Origin: DASYPQ01 sp036006425
GTDB taxonomy: Bacteria > Planctomycetota > UBA1135 > GCA-002686595
Reading direction: 5' to 3'
DNA length: 64,000 bases
Assembly (NCBI GenBank): GCA_036006425.1
Contig: DASYPQ010000023.1
Span: 186,001 to 250,000, forward strand
Part shown: positions 8,891 through 18,214 of the stretch, one piece after another
Layout of the letters: the number at the start of each line of letters is the position of its first letter
Position numbering within the stretch: the stretch's first letter is position 1
The notes under the pieces: model-generated
Told to the model about the DNA's origin: nothing
The model's database searches: none
Seen by the model: only the letters and a program-made list of their open reading frames with translations
Made by a program: the position numbers and the translations under genes

Positions 8891-10462
8891 TCAGAGACCG
8901 ACGTCGAGTGTCATCGGTTGCTCGCCGAGCGTGAACGGGATCTCGCGCACGATCGACGCTTCCTCGCCGAGCAGCAGCTTGTAGCTGCCCGGCGCGAGCG
9001 TCTGGCGATCGACGCCGCTGTCGCGGAAGGGACGGGTGTACAAGCGGAGGCCGTCTGTGGTGACGATCGTGTAGCGGTGCTGGCGCACGTCGTCGGTCAG
9101 CGGACGCAGGATGAGCTCGACGGCGACGTGCACGGGAACGACGACGTCGTCGATCGCCCCTTCCCTGAGATCGACCAGCATCGGCCGGCCGCACCATCGG
9201 GAGTCACCTCCCGTCACGCGGAGGAGGTACAGGCGGCGTGCGCACTCGGTCGACTCGAATCGGCCGCTCGCGTCGGCCTGGATTCCGATCGCGGTTCGCG
9301 AGAATCCCAAGTTGGATTGTGGCTCATACGGAGTGAGATTCCCTTCCGCCTGAGCCGGGCGACCCTGCGGATCGACGAAACGACCGCGCAGCGGGACCGG
9401 CGATTCCAGCGGGATCGCTCCGAGGTCGTTCACGCGACCCGGCGCGAGCCGCGCGCGACGGATCTCGTGCGCGTGGCCGGCAGTCTCGATCGAGATCGTG
9501 TAGTCGCCGGGGAGCATCCGCGTGGCCGAGAACGCGCCGGCCCCATTGGTCACGGGAAGCTCTCGGGAAGGACCGTGCAGCATCACTGTGGCTCCCGGGA
9601 CAGCCCCGAGCGTCGTCGCGTCGACGACGGTTCCTTGGACGTCGCAATAGATGGTCTGCAGCCGTTCGAGGTCGATCTCGATCACCAGGGTCTCGACCGG
9701 CGTCTCGACCAATTTCGTCGCGACGACGACGTCGCTCAGTACGGCGCTGACGTAGGTCGGCGGCTTTCCGCCGACGTCGAGGATCCCGACGTTTCCCCGA
9801 TCGGAGAGTTCGCTCGGAGCCCAGTGCTTTCTCCCGACGACCTCGGCCAATTCCGGCGGAAGGCGCTCTCCCGGAGGCGCTTCCGTGGCGACGGCCCAGA
9901 ACTTCGCGCTCATGGGCGGCTCGCGGTCGAGCCTTTCACCGCGGTCCGTGGTCACGAAGCGCACCGCGATCGTCCACACGGGATCGAGCGCGAAGTCCTC
10001 GCGGCGCTCGGTCTCATGCGCCTCCAGAGTCACCGCGCGCGCGACGCGGCGGAAACCGGACGCCTCGACGCCGATGTCGATCGTGCCCGGAGCGACACCG
10101 TCGACCGAATACGTGTCTCCTTGGATCGGCGCCATCCGGTCGACTCCGCGTGCATCCGTGATGCGCACCTGGCCGCGCAGCGTCCGGAACTCCTTGCCCG
10201 ACGCGTTGGTGAGTCTTCCGGTGAGGACGATCGGCGCGCGCGTGCTCGGCGCGGAGCGCTCGGGTGGCGCAATTTCCGGCGGCGGCGCCATTCGATCGAG
10301 CGGGACGGACTCGGGTGCGTCGAGCTGCGGCGGTGCGACCGCTTCGACGCTCTCCCGAGTCTCCACCGGCGCGCTCTCCGTCGCGGGCGGCGTCGATGTG
10401 CGCATCAGGACGTAGCCGACCGCGAGCCCGAGCACCGCGGCGAGCGCGAGGAGGCGCTTCAT
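8891..10462 (-). CDS. Membrane-anchored carboxypeptidase-regulatory-like domain protein
   Basis: 523 residues from ATG 10462. An N-terminal hydrophobic anchor (LLALAAVLGLAVGYVL) is followed by a Pro/Glu-rich spacer, then beta-rich repeats typical of CarboxypepD_reg/CnaB folds (GTVVDATTLGAVPGATV, GAFSATRMLPGDYTISIETA, SVDGVAPGTIDIGVEASGF). It resembles the ectodomain of the convergent sigma factor fusion ending at 8884, without the sigma part. Its start overlaps the stop of the zinc ribbon gene (ATGA), which places it last in an mqnA-zinc ribbon-anchor protein run. No catalytic residues are evident. Function is unknown. Confidence 0.75.
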   Translation of the reverse strand: MKRLLALAAVLGLAVGYVLMRTSTPPATESAPVETRESVEAVAPPQLDAPESVPLDRMAPPPEIAPPERSAPSTRAPIVLTGRLTNASGKEFRTLRGQVRITDARGVDRMAPIQGDTYSVDGVAPGTIDIGVEASGFRRVARAVTLEAHETERREDFALDPVWTIAVRFVTTDRGERLDREPPMSAKFWAVATEAPPGERLPPELAEVVGRKHWAPSELSDRGNVGILDVGGKPPTYVSAVLSDVVVATKLVETPVETLVIEIDLERLQTIYCDVQGTVVDATTLGAVPGATVMLHGPSRELPVTNGAGAFSATRMLPGDYTISIETAGHAHEIRRARLAPGRVNDLGAIPLESPVPLRGRFVDPQGRPAQAEGNLTPYEPQSNLGFSRTAIGIQADASGRFESTECARRLYLLRVTGGDSRWCGRPMLVDLREGAIDDVVVPVHVAVELILRPLTDDVRQHRYTIVTTDGLRLYTRPFRDSGVDRQTLAPGSYKLLLGEEASIVREIPFTLGEQPMTLDVGL

Positions 10463-10668
10463 CCGCTCTTCGCGCGCAGGACGGCGCTCCCGATCGCCCA
10501 CGCGAGCGCCGCGATCAGCAGCACCTTCGGCGCCGTCGTCAGGCATCCGAGCTGCAGAAATCTTTTTTGCAGCGATCCCGCGCAGCTCGGGCAGACGCGC
10601 GGCGTCGGTTGCGGGAGCTGCGCCTTGCAGTGCGGGCACGTCCGCGTGTCGAGGATCCTAGGCGACAT
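10459..10668 (-). CDS. Small zinc-ribbon membrane protein
   Basis: 69 residues. The N-terminal half holds CPHC (about residues 11-14) and CPSC (about 26-29), a two-knuckle zinc ribbon. The C-terminal half is one hydrophobic helix (VLLIAALAWAIGSAV). ATG 10668 lies inside the mqnA 3' end (11-base overlap), and its stop overlaps the next start by 4 bases, so translation is probably coupled. The role is unknown; it looks like an accessory membrane protein. Confidence 0.7.
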   Translation of the reverse strand: MSPRILDTRTCPHCKAQLPQPTPRVCPSCAGSLQKRFLQLGCLTTAPKVLLIAALAWAIGSAVLRAKSG

Positions 10669-11467
10669 GCGCGACGGGGAGCGCGATCGGCTCCGGTGCG
10701 AGCGTGCCGTCGCACAGCCCGAGTGCGGCGGCGGCGTCGCGGAACGCGAGCAGCGCCGGGCGCAGCTTCGCGCCGGGTTCGTACAGGCATTCCTTCTCGA
10801 GGTAGCGGCGGCAGTCGGCGAGCGGGAGGTTCCACGTGCGGCTCGCTTCCTCGGCGAGAGCCTCGATCCGCGATGCGCCGCGCCGGCGCGCGCGCGCGAA
10901 CGCGTCGAGCTGTGGGCGCGAGAGAACGACGTCCGGGCGCACGATCCACACCGCGAACGCGAACGGCAGTCCCGTCCGCCGCGACCACTCCTTCGACGGG
11001 TTGAAGGTCGGCGGTGCGCCGTCGGAGAGCGCGCGCTTCAGCGCCGCGTCGCCGATCTCGAGCCACGCGTCCGCGCGCGCCATCGAGGGATCGCTTCCGG
11101 GCGCGACCTCGACGAACGTCCTGGCGTTCGGTGCGCCGCCGAGCAGGATCCGCGTCAACGTCGCCGCGGCCTGGCTCGCGGGATCGAGGGCGACGCTCGC
11201 GACTTCCTCGATCGGTTTCCTCAGGAACACCTGCACGCTCGCGACCGTGCCTTCGCCGCTGACCGCGACATGGTCGACGTAGCGGTAGCCGGCCTCGCGG
11301 AAGAGCTCGATCGAGCTCACGAGCGCGACGTCGAGCTCGCCCCTGCGCAATGCGCGCACGAGGTCTGCAGGTACGCGCCGCGAGACCTCGAACCCCGGCT
11401 CGCGCTCGAGTTCGCAGTCCAGCGGGCGCCCGACGAGGTAGGGGACCGTGCCGACGCGCAACGTCAC
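10658..11467 (-). CDS. mqnA: Chorismate dehydratase MqnA (futalosine pathway)
   Basis: 269 residues from GTG 11467 (VTLRVGTVPYLVGRPLDCEL). MqnA-family proteins convert chorismate to 3-[(1-carboxyvinyl)oxy]benzoate, the first committed step of menaquinone synthesis by the futalosine route. The N-terminal VG.VPYLV.RPL, the ALRRGELDVALVSSIELF block and the FAFAVWIV segment are typical of this periplasmic-binding-protein-like fold, and the length is usual. The later pathway enzymes mqnE and mqnC lie about 25 kb away in this window, which supports the call. mqnB and mqnD are not seen here. Confidence 0.9.
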   Translation of the reverse strand: MTLRVGTVPYLVGRPLDCELEREPGFEVSRRVPADLVRALRRGELDVALVSSIELFREAGYRYVDHVAVSGEGTVASVQVFLRKPIEEVASVALDPASQAAATLTRILLGGAPNARTFVEVAPGSDPSMARADAWLEIGDAALKRALSDGAPPTFNPSKEWSRRTGLPFAFAVWIVRPDVVLSRPQLDAFARARRRGASRIEALAEEASRTWNLPLADCRRYLEKECLYEPGAKLRPALLAFRDAAAALGLCDGTLAPEPIALPVAHVA

Positions 11468-11542
11468 GCCGCGGATGCTAGCAGGGCCCCGCCGCCCGCG
11501 CCTCGCCCCGGTAGAATCGAGCGGCCGCCCACGGAGACCCCC

Positions 11543-12895
11543 ATGCTCACACGCCGCAACGCCGCGTCGACCCTCGCTCTGCTCTTCCTCGCCGCGATCG
11601 CCCGCGCGCAGAACTGCGCGAACACGTCGACGGGCCTCGTGCCGATCAACGACCTCGGCGCGGGGATGTACCAGGGCGTCCAGGGCGGCCTGTATCCGGG
11701 CGGATCGAACGTCCGTCCTTTCGCGCACACCGTCGGAGGCATGGCGCAGGCCGCGGCGATCGTTCCGCGCGACGCCGCCGGCAATCCGAACGCGAACGGC
11801 AGGATCGTCTTCCTCTCGATCGGCATGTCGAACTGCACGCAGGAGTTCTCGCGCTTCGTGCAGCTCTCGAACGTCGATTCGCAGAAGGCGTCGAGTGTCC
11901 TCGCGGTCGACGGCGCGCAGGGCGGACAGACCGCGTCGATCATCATGGATCCGAACGCGCCGTTCTGGACGGTCGTGATGCAGCGGCTCGCGGCGGCGGG
12001 AGTCACCGCGGAGCAGGTGCAGGCGATCTGGTTCAAGGAGGCGGACGCGAACCCGACGCTCGGCTGGCCGATGTACGCGGTGAATCTCAAGGGCGAGTTC
12101 GAGGCGATCCTCCAGGTGATCCACTCGAAGTTCCCGAACTCGCGGCAGTGCTACGTCGCGTCGCGGATCTACGCCGGCTACGCGACGAGCATGCTGAATC
12201 CGGAGCCGTATGCGTACGAGCAGGGGTTCTCGTGCAAGTGGACGATCGAGGACCAGATGAACGGGGTCTCGTGGCTGAACTACGACCCGGCGCACGGACC
12301 GGTCGCCGCGCCGTGGGTGGACTGGGGGACGTACAACTGGGCCGACGGGCTCCTGCCGCGATCCGACGGACTGACCTGGGCGTGCGCGGATTTCCAGCCC
12401 GACGGGACGCACCCGTCGGATTCGGGGCGCGAGAAGGTCGCGCAGGCGCTGCTCCAGTTCGTGCGCACGGAGCCGACCGCCGCGAGCTGGTACGTCGCGC
12501 GCCCGGCGCCCGCGCCGTACGGCGTCGGCAAGCTGACGTCGGCGGGGACGTTGCCGACGGTCGGATGGACGGGGACGCCGAGCTACGCGATCGACGATTT
12601 CGCGTTCACGTACACGGCGGCGATGCCGCAGAAGTCGGGGCTCGCGTTCCTCGGGCCGCTGCCGGCGGACGTGCCCTACCTGGGCGGGACGGCGACGCGC
12701 TGGGTCGCGGGACCGCTGCATCGCCTCCCGGTGCACGTGCTCGACGGATCGGGCGGCTCGAGCTGGGCGATCCCGATCACGCCGTCGATGATCGGCACGA
12801 CGCGCTTCTACCAGGGGCTCGCGCGCGATCCGAGCCACCCGGACGGCACGGGGCTCGTCGTGACGAACGGTCTGCGCGTCGTCTTCTCGGACTGA
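11543..12895 (+). CDS. Secreted SGNH/GDSL-like hydrolase family protein
   Basis: 450 residues. ATG 11543 follows GGAG at a suitable distance and gives a signal peptide (LALLFLAAIARAQ). A block-I-like IVFLSIGMSNC (Ser about 96) and a block-V-like DFQPDGTHPSDSG (Asp 287, His 290) suggest an SGNH hydrolase fold acting on esters outside the cytoplasm. The oxyanion Gly and Asn blocks are not obvious, so activity is uncertain. The C-terminal 100 residues form a separate beta-rich segment without the YYRDP module seen in other secreted proteins here. It is divergent from mqnA. Confidence 0.7.
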   Translation: MLTRRNAASTLALLFLAAIARAQNCANTSTGLVPINDLGAGMYQGVQGGLYPGGSNVRPFAHTVGGMAQAAAIVPRDAAGNPNANGRIVFLSIGMSNCTQEFSRFVQLSNVDSQKASSVLAVDGAQGGQTASIIMDPNAPFWTVVMQRLAAAGVTAEQVQAIWFKEADANPTLGWPMYAVNLKGEFEAILQVIHSKFPNSRQCYVASRIYAGYATSMLNPEPYAYEQGFSCKWTIEDQMNGVSWLNYDPAHGPVAAPWVDWGTYNWADGLLPRSDGLTWACADFQPDGTHPSDSGREKVAQALLQFVRTEPTAASWYVARPAPAPYGVGKLTSAGTLPTVGWTGTPSYAIDDFAFTYTAAMPQKSGLAFLGPLPADVPYLGGTATRWVAGPLHRLPVHVLDGSGGSSWAIPITPSMIGTTRFYQGLARDPSHPDGTGLVVTNGLRVVFSD

Positions 12896-12949
12896 TCCCT
12901 GGTCCAATTGGCCTCGAATGCCGCGCAAGAGGCGGTGTAGGCTGGCGCC

Positions 12950-13624
12950 ATGCTCGGCGACCTCTTCCTCGGCTCGATCATCCGCGGCGCGCTCCATGCG
13001 CGACCGAAGCCCTTCTCCCGCTCGATGAACTACTTCGGCGGCGGGATCCCCGGGATTCCCGGGTTCCACGGCGGCGGCATGAACCTCGGAATGCTCCTCG
13101 GCGCGGCCGGCCTCGCGTGGGGCGCGTACGAGCACTTCAAGGACCGCGATCCGAGCGTCATGACCACGGTCGAGGGCGGGGGATTCGCCTCCTCCGGCGC
13201 GCCACCGCCGCTCCCGAGCACGCCGCCGCCGCTGCCGACTGCGACCGCGGCCGCCCCGGGTCCCGACGCGATCCGCCGGCTCGTCGCGCTGACGATCGCC
13301 GCCGCGCGCGCCGACGGCGAGCTCGGCGAGGAGGAGTACGGGAGGATCCTCGCCGCCGCGCGCGAGCACGGAGCGGAGAAGCTCGTGCAGGCCGAGCTCG
13401 CCGAGCGCCGCACCGTCCAGGAGATCGTCGTCGGAGCGAACGATCCGCGCTTCGCCGCGCAACTCTACGCGCTCGGCTACGGGATTGTCCGCGCCGACTC
13501 CAGCGTCTCGCCGGCCGAACGCAAGTGGCTGCGCGAGCTCGCCGCCGCGCTGAACCTCGACACGGAGAACGCGTCGAGGATCGAGCAGGAGACCGCGGAC
13601 CGGATCGACCGCCAACCGAGCTGA
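12950..13624 (+). CDS. DUF533/TerB-like protein
   Basis: 224 residues. The N-terminal half is Gly/Pro-rich with a short hydrophobic stretch (GMLLGAAGLAWGAYEHF) and a Pro linker (APPPLPSTPPPLP). The C-terminal 120 residues are helical and TerB-like (LVALTIAAARADGELGEEEY ... LYALGYGIVRADSSVSPAER), with two acidic A(R)ADG/A.S..E turns typical of the family. The biochemical role of DUF533 is unknown. It lies 14 bases upstream of the GYF2-AIM24 gene and probably shares its transcript. Confidence 0.75.
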   Translation: MLGDLFLGSIIRGALHARPKPFSRSMNYFGGGIPGIPGFHGGGMNLGMLLGAAGLAWGAYEHFKDRDPSVMTTVEGGGFASSGAPPPLPSTPPPLPTATAAAPGPDAIRRLVALTIAAARADGELGEEEYGRILAAAREHGAEKLVQAELAERRTVQEIVVGANDPRFAAQLYALGYGIVRADSSVSPAERKWLRELAAALNLDTENASRIEQETADRIDRQPS

Positions 13625-13638
13625 ACCGAGGAGAGAAC

Positions 13639-14658
13639 GTGGACAATCAAGCCGTGTGGTACATCGCGATCGACGGTCACCAGGTCGGGCCGATGTCGCT
13701 GGAGGAGCTCGCCGCGAACGTCCGGACCGGGACGGCGCGCAAGGACTCGCTCGTATTCGGACCGGGCATGAAGGAGTGGAAGCGCGCCGCCGACGTCCCC
13801 GAGCTCGCGTCGCTCTTCACCGCCGGCTCGGGCGACGCCCCGCCGATCCCGTCGGTGCCCGGCCGCCGCGCGCACGAGATCGACTTCAAGATCGTCGGCA
13901 ACGAGATGCAGTTCGTCGAGGTCGAGCTCGACCCGGGCGAATGCGCGATCGCCGAAGCCGGCGCGATGATGTACATGACGAACGGCATCGCCATGGAGGC
14001 CGTCTTCGGCGACGGCAGCCAGAAGAAGGGCGGCATCCTCGACGCGCTCATGGGCGCCGGCAAGCGCGTGATCATCGGCGAGAGCCTGTTCATGACCGCG
14101 TTCCAGAACCAGGCGCAGAGCGGGAAGGAACGCGTCGCCTTCGCCGCGCCGTACGCCGGCAAGATCATCCCGGTCGACCTGCGCGCGATCGGCGGCGAGC
14201 TGATCTGCCAGAAGGATTCGTTCCTCTGCGCCGCGCGCGGCGTCTCGGTCGGGATCGCGTTCCAGAAGAAGCTCGGCGCAGGTCTCTTCGGCGGCGAAGG
14301 GTTCATCATGGAGCGTCTCCAGGGCGACGGCCTGTGCTTCGTGCACGCCGGCGGGACGGTCCACCAGATCGAGCTCGCTCCGGGCGAGAAGCTGCGCGTC
14401 GACACGGGCTGCCTCGTCGCGCTCATGCCGAGCGTCGAGTACGACATCGAGTTCGTCGGCAAGATCAAGACGGCGCTGTTCGGCGGCGAGGGGATCTTCT
14501 TCGCGACCCTGCGCGGCCCGGGCAAGGTGTGGCTCCAGTCGCTGCCGTTCTCGCGCCTCGCCGGCCGGATCGTCAGCGCCTCGGGGGGCTGGCGCAAGGA
14601 GGAGGGGTCGGTCCTCGACCGCGCCTTCGGCCTCGGGCGGATGATCGACGGGGACTAG
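13639..14658 (+). CDS. GYF_2 plus AIM24 (TIGR00266-like) domain protein
   Basis: 339 residues from GTG 13639, preceded by GAGGAGAG. Residues about 5-55 form a GYF_2 domain (WYIAIDGHQVGPMSLEELAA), usually a protein-interaction module. Residues 75-335 are an AIM24 domain (beta-helical; AIAEAGAMMYMTNGIAMEAV, FGGEGFIMERLQGDG, LFGGEGIFFATLRGPG). AIM24 is needed for inner-membrane architecture in yeast mitochondria; bacterial roles are not well defined. The link with the upstream TerB-like gene suggests a shared membrane or stress function, which is inference. Confidence 0.88.
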   Translation: MDNQAVWYIAIDGHQVGPMSLEELAANVRTGTARKDSLVFGPGMKEWKRAADVPELASLFTAGSGDAPPIPSVPGRRAHEIDFKIVGNEMQFVEVELDPGECAIAEAGAMMYMTNGIAMEAVFGDGSQKKGGILDALMGAGKRVIIGESLFMTAFQNQAQSGKERVAFAAPYAGKIIPVDLRAIGGELICQKDSFLCAARGVSVGIAFQKKLGAGLFGGEGFIMERLQGDGLCFVHAGGTVHQIELAPGEKLRVDTGCLVALMPSVEYDIEFVGKIKTALFGGEGIFFATLRGPGKVWLQSLPFSRLAGRIVSASGGWRKEEGSVLDRAFGLGRMIDGD

Positions 14659-14714
14659 CGGGAATCCTGTCCAGCTGCGGCGGGGCGGCGCCATGGGCCT
14701 GCAGGAGCCTGCCC

Positions 14715-16502
14715 ATGAAGAAGTCCGCTGCAGTCCGTGTCGTTATCCTCGTTCTCCTCGGTGCGTCCGCGCAGGCGCAGATCACGTCCCTCGCGAGCCA
14801 GGATTCCGGCGGGATCCAGGGCAACAACCTGAGCCTCGGCGCGGCCGTCTCGGGCGACGGGAGGTACGTCGCTTTCTACAGCTACGCGACGAATCTCGTC
14901 CCCGGCGACACCAACGCGGCGACCGACGTCTTCGTGCGCGATCGCGTCACCGCGACGACCGAGCGCGTCAGCGTCGCGACCGGGGGTACGGAGGCGAACA
15001 GTGCCAGCACCGAATCGGCCCTCTCGGGCAACGGCCGGTACGTCGCGTTCACGAGCTTCGCCTCGAACCTGGTCCCGGGGGACACGAACAACTCCACCGA
15101 CATCTTCGTGCGCGATCGGCTGCTGGGGACGACCGAGCGCGTCAGCGTCGCGACGGGCGGGGCGGAGGGGAATCAGCAGTCAGGTTCGCCGGCGATCTCC
15201 GCCGACGGCCGCTTCGTCGCCTTCCACAGCTTCGCGTCGAATCTCGTCGCCGGCGACACGAACGGCACGAACGACATCTTCGTCCACGACCGTCAGACCG
15301 CGACGACCGAGCGCGTGAGCGTCGATTCCGGCTCCCTCGAGGCGAACGGACCCTCGGCGTGGCCGGCGCTCTCCGCCGACGGCCGGTACGTGACGTTCAT
15401 CAGCTACGGATCGAACCTCGTCGTCGGCGACACGAACGGAGTGAACGACCTCTTTCTGCGAGACCGCGTGGCGGGGACGACGGAGCGCGTCAGCCTGCCG
15501 ACGGGCGGCGGGGAGGCGGACAACGCCAGCGGAATCTCGTCGGTCTCGGCGGACGGTCGTTTCGTCGCGTTCGACAGCTCCGCGACGAACCTCGTGCCCG
15601 GGGACATCAACGGGGCTCTCGACGTGTTCGTCCGCGACCGGCAGACCGCGACGACGGAGCGCGTCAGCGTGGCGACCGGCGGCGGCGAGGCGAACGATTT
15701 CAGCATCCGTGCGTCGATGTCCGACGACGGGCGCTTCGTCACGTTCCAGTCGCAGGCGACGAACCTCGTGGCGGGGGACACGAACGGTTTCGTCGACATC
15801 TTCCTGCGCGATCGCGCGAACGGGACGACGTCGCGGGTGAGCGTGGGCACCGGGTCGATCGAGGCGAACGGCCCCAGCAACTACGCCGCAACCTCCCGCG
15901 CCGGCGGCTTCGTGGCCTTCGAGAGCGACGCCTCGAACCTCGTCTTCGGAGACGCGAACGCCCAGACCGACGTGTTCGCGTACGACCGCGATCCGTCGAG
16001 CTTCACGAGCGTCTGCTCTCCGGGCGCGAACGGCGTGATCTCCTGCCCGTGCGCGAACCCGCCGTCGGGATCCGGCCGGGGCTGCGACAACTCCTCGGGG
16101 ACCGGCGGAGCGATCCTGGCGGCGCAGGGCGAGGCGTACCTCTCCGCCGACAGCCTCGTGTTCTCGACGAGCGCGGAGCGTGCGACGGCGACGAGCATCC
16201 TGCTGCAGGGAACCGCGACCGCCGCGTCGGGCATCGTGTACGGACAAGGCGTGCGCTGCGTCGCGGGGACGCTGAAGCGCCTTTTCACGAAGATCGCTTC
16301 GGGCGGAAGCATCACCGCGCCGGACTGGTCCGTCTTCGACCCGACGGTCTCGTCGCGCTCGGCCGCGAAGGGCGACGTGATCCTCGCGGGCCAGAGCCGC
16401 TGGTACCTCGTGTACTACCGCGACCCGATCGTGCTCGGCGGCTGCCCGGCGACGAGCACGTTCAACGCAACACAAACAGGCCGCGTGACGTGGTGGCCGT
16501 GA
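14715..16502 (+). CDS. Secreted TolB/WD40-like beta-propeller protein with Cys-rich C-terminal module (paralogue)
   Basis: 595 residues. ATG 14715 has AGGAG 8 bases upstream and a clear signal peptide (VVILVLLGASAQAQ). Nine or so repeats of about 48 residues carry the core ISADGRFVAF.S.ASNLV.GDTN...DIFV.DR.T.TTERVSV. The tail starts at CPCANPPSGSGRGCDNSS and ends with WYLVYYRDPIVLGGC and FNATQTGRVTW, nearly the same as the gene at 774. The two are clear paralogues about 12 kb apart. The ligand is unknown; it is probably exported. Confidence 0.88.
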   Translation: MKKSAAVRVVILVLLGASAQAQITSLASQDSGGIQGNNLSLGAAVSGDGRYVAFYSYATNLVPGDTNAATDVFVRDRVTATTERVSVATGGTEANSASTESALSGNGRYVAFTSFASNLVPGDTNNSTDIFVRDRLLGTTERVSVATGGAEGNQQSGSPAISADGRFVAFHSFASNLVAGDTNGTNDIFVHDRQTATTERVSVDSGSLEANGPSAWPALSADGRYVTFISYGSNLVVGDTNGVNDLFLRDRVAGTTERVSLPTGGGEADNASGISSVSADGRFVAFDSSATNLVPGDINGALDVFVRDRQTATTERVSVATGGGEANDFSIRASMSDDGRFVTFQSQATNLVAGDTNGFVDIFLRDRANGTTSRVSVGTGSIEANGPSNYAATSRAGGFVAFESDASNLVFGDANAQTDVFAYDRDPSSFTSVCSPGANGVISCPCANPPSGSGRGCDNSSGTGGAILAAQGEAYLSADSLVFSTSAERATATSILLQGTATAASGIVYGQGVRCVAGTLKRLFTKIASGGSITAPDWSVFDPTVSSRSAAKGDVILAGQSRWYLVYYRDPIVLGGCPATSTFNATQTGRVTWWP

Positions 16503-16639
16503 TCCCGTAGCCCGCTCGCCGGGCAGGGGTAGGATGGGTGGGATCCCAGGAAGGGATGGGGCTCCCGCCCGTCCCTTCGCGGAATCTCCGAGGAGGTGGT
16601 CGACAGGCTCGCTCCTCGCTCGTCCGACCTTCCCTCCCG

Positions 16640-18214
16640 ATGCGCCCCCTGCTTCAGCGGCTGTCTCCCATTGCGTCGATGCTCGGCGTCCTCGCGCTCG
16701 TCGGGTGCACGGCCGACATGTACTCGCACCAGGCGGACCGGGTCGTCGGGGAGATCCTGGACCAGGGGACGGAGAGCACGCTCGGCGGCCGGCGCGAGGC
16801 GATCGAGAGGCCGAAGGAGGTGCCCGCGGAAGTCGCGCCGCCGGCCGTCGCGCCGGGCGACGTCGCGGGCGTGCAGGTCCTCTCGCTCGCGGACGCGCTC
16901 GAGATCGCGATCCAGTCGAACCGCGAGTACGTGACGGCGAAGGAAGCGCTGTATCTGCAGGCCCTGTCGCTCGCGGGCACGCGCCGGACGTTCTCGCCGC
17001 TCGTCGCCGCGACGCTGACATACCTCTTCGCGGGCGGGAGCACGACGCCGGAGACCCACACGAGCGGCCTCGACATGTCGGTGTCGAAGCTCCTGCCGAC
17101 GGGCGGCGTCGTGGTCGCGACGGGCTCGACCGGGTTCTCGACGCTCGGGAGCGACTCGTTCAGCTCGAGCGCCGGCATCCGGTTGACGCAGCCGCTCTTG
17201 CGCGGCGCCGGACGCGAGGTCGCGTACGAGCCGTTGACGCAGGCCGAGCGCAATCTGATCTACGCGATCCGCGACTACGAGCTCTTCCGCGAGCGCTTCT
17301 CGATCACCGTGGCGAGCGCCTTCTACAACCTCGTCAAGCAGAAGCAGGCGGTCGACAACCAGCGGCACAGCCTCGACGGGTTCGTGTTCGGCCGCAAGCA
17401 GGCGGAAGCGCTGTTCAGCGTCGGCCGGACGAGCGAGCTCGAGGTCCTGCGCGCGCGCCGGAGCGAGCTCACGTCGCAGAACACGCTGATCGAGGCCGAG
17501 CAGAACTACCACCTCGCGGTCGACCGCTTCCGGATCTTCCTCGGGCTCCCCGACGACCGTCCGATCGAGGTGGCGCCGGAGGAGCCGACGTTCGTGCCGG
17601 TCAACTGGGACATCGAGTCGGCGGTCCGCGTGGCGAAGAAGAACCGCCTCGACTTCCTGAACCGGCTGGAGCAGCTCGACGACGCTCGCCGCGGCGTCCG
17701 CATCGCGAAGAACGGCCTCTTGCCGGACCTCTCGCTCGGGCTCGGCTACTCGCGCCTCGGCCGCGCCGACTCGAGCTTCCTCCAACAGGATCTGCCGGAC
17801 GACTCCTACAACGCGTCCTTGACGCTGGACGTGCCGATCGACCAGCGCCCGCAGCGCGACGCGTACCGTTCCGCGCAGATCTCGCTCGCGCGCGCGGAGC
17901 GATCGTTCTCGGAGTTCCAGGACGACCTGGAAGTCGACGTGCAGAGCACGTTCCGGGAGCTCGCGCGCGGGAAGCAGAGCCTCGACATCCAGACGCAGCT
18001 CATCTCCGACCAGGAGCGCAACGTGAAGATCGCGCAGCTGCGCTTCGAGCAGGGGAACTTCTCGAACCGCGACGTGGTCGAGGCCCAGCAGTCGCTGCTC
18101 GACGCCAAGAACGCGCTGATCGAGGAGAAGGTCGCCTACGAGATCGCGCGCCTCGGGCTGCTGAAGGACCTCGGGGTCCTGTTCATCGACGAGAAAGGCA
18201 TGTGGACCGAATGA
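16640..18214 (+). CDS. TolC-family outer-membrane efflux lipoprotein
   Basis: 524 residues. ATG 16640 gives a lipoprotein signal with lipobox ALVGC. Two OEP repeats follow: LSLADALEIAIQSNREYVTA (first) and the WDIESAVRVAKKNRLDF region (second), separated by long amphipathic helices, as expected for the TolC alpha-barrel and beta-barrel subunit. It is the first gene of a four-gene run with the membrane-fusion protein, ABC ATPase and permease. Its stop overlaps the next start by 4 bases. It is the probable outer-membrane channel of a MacAB-type pump. Confidence 0.9.
   Translation: MRPLLQRLSPIASMLGVLALVGCTADMYSHQADRVVGEILDQGTESTLGGRREAIERPKEVPAEVAPPAVAPGDVAGVQVLSLADALEIAIQSNREYVTAKEALYLQALSLAGTRRTFSPLVAATLTYLFAGGSTTPETHTSGLDMSVSKLLPTGGVVVATGSTGFSTLGSDSFSSSAGIRLTQPLLRGAGREVAYEPLTQAERNLIYAIRDYELFRERFSITVASAFYNLVKQKQAVDNQRHSLDGFVFGRKQAEALFSVGRTSELEVLRARRSELTSQNTLIEAEQNYHLAVDRFRIFLGLPDDRPIEVAPEEPTFVPVNWDIESAVRVAKKNRLDFLNRLEQLDDARRGVRIAKNGLLPDLSLGLGYSRLGRADSSFLQQDLPDDSYNASLTLDVPIDQRPQRDAYRSAQISLARAERSFSEFQDDLEVDVQSTFRELARGKQSLDIQTQLISDQERNVKIAQLRFEQGNFSNRDVVEAQQSLLDAKNALIEEKVAYEIARLGLLKDLGVLFIDEKGMWTE

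Noticed and set aside
10658..13615. Very long antisense open frames, for example 10658-13615 minus beyond mqnA, 8885-12895 plus, 23148-27191 minus and 48371-50941 plus
   Set aside because: They lie opposite or out of frame with genes that have clear motifs, and their products are dominated by Arg/Asp/Ala/Val shadow composition, as expected in GC-rich DNA.
16510..16524. Short GCCCG/CGGGC hairpin after the propeller gene as terminator
   Set aside because: Only 5 base pairs without a U-run; expected by chance in GC-rich DNA.
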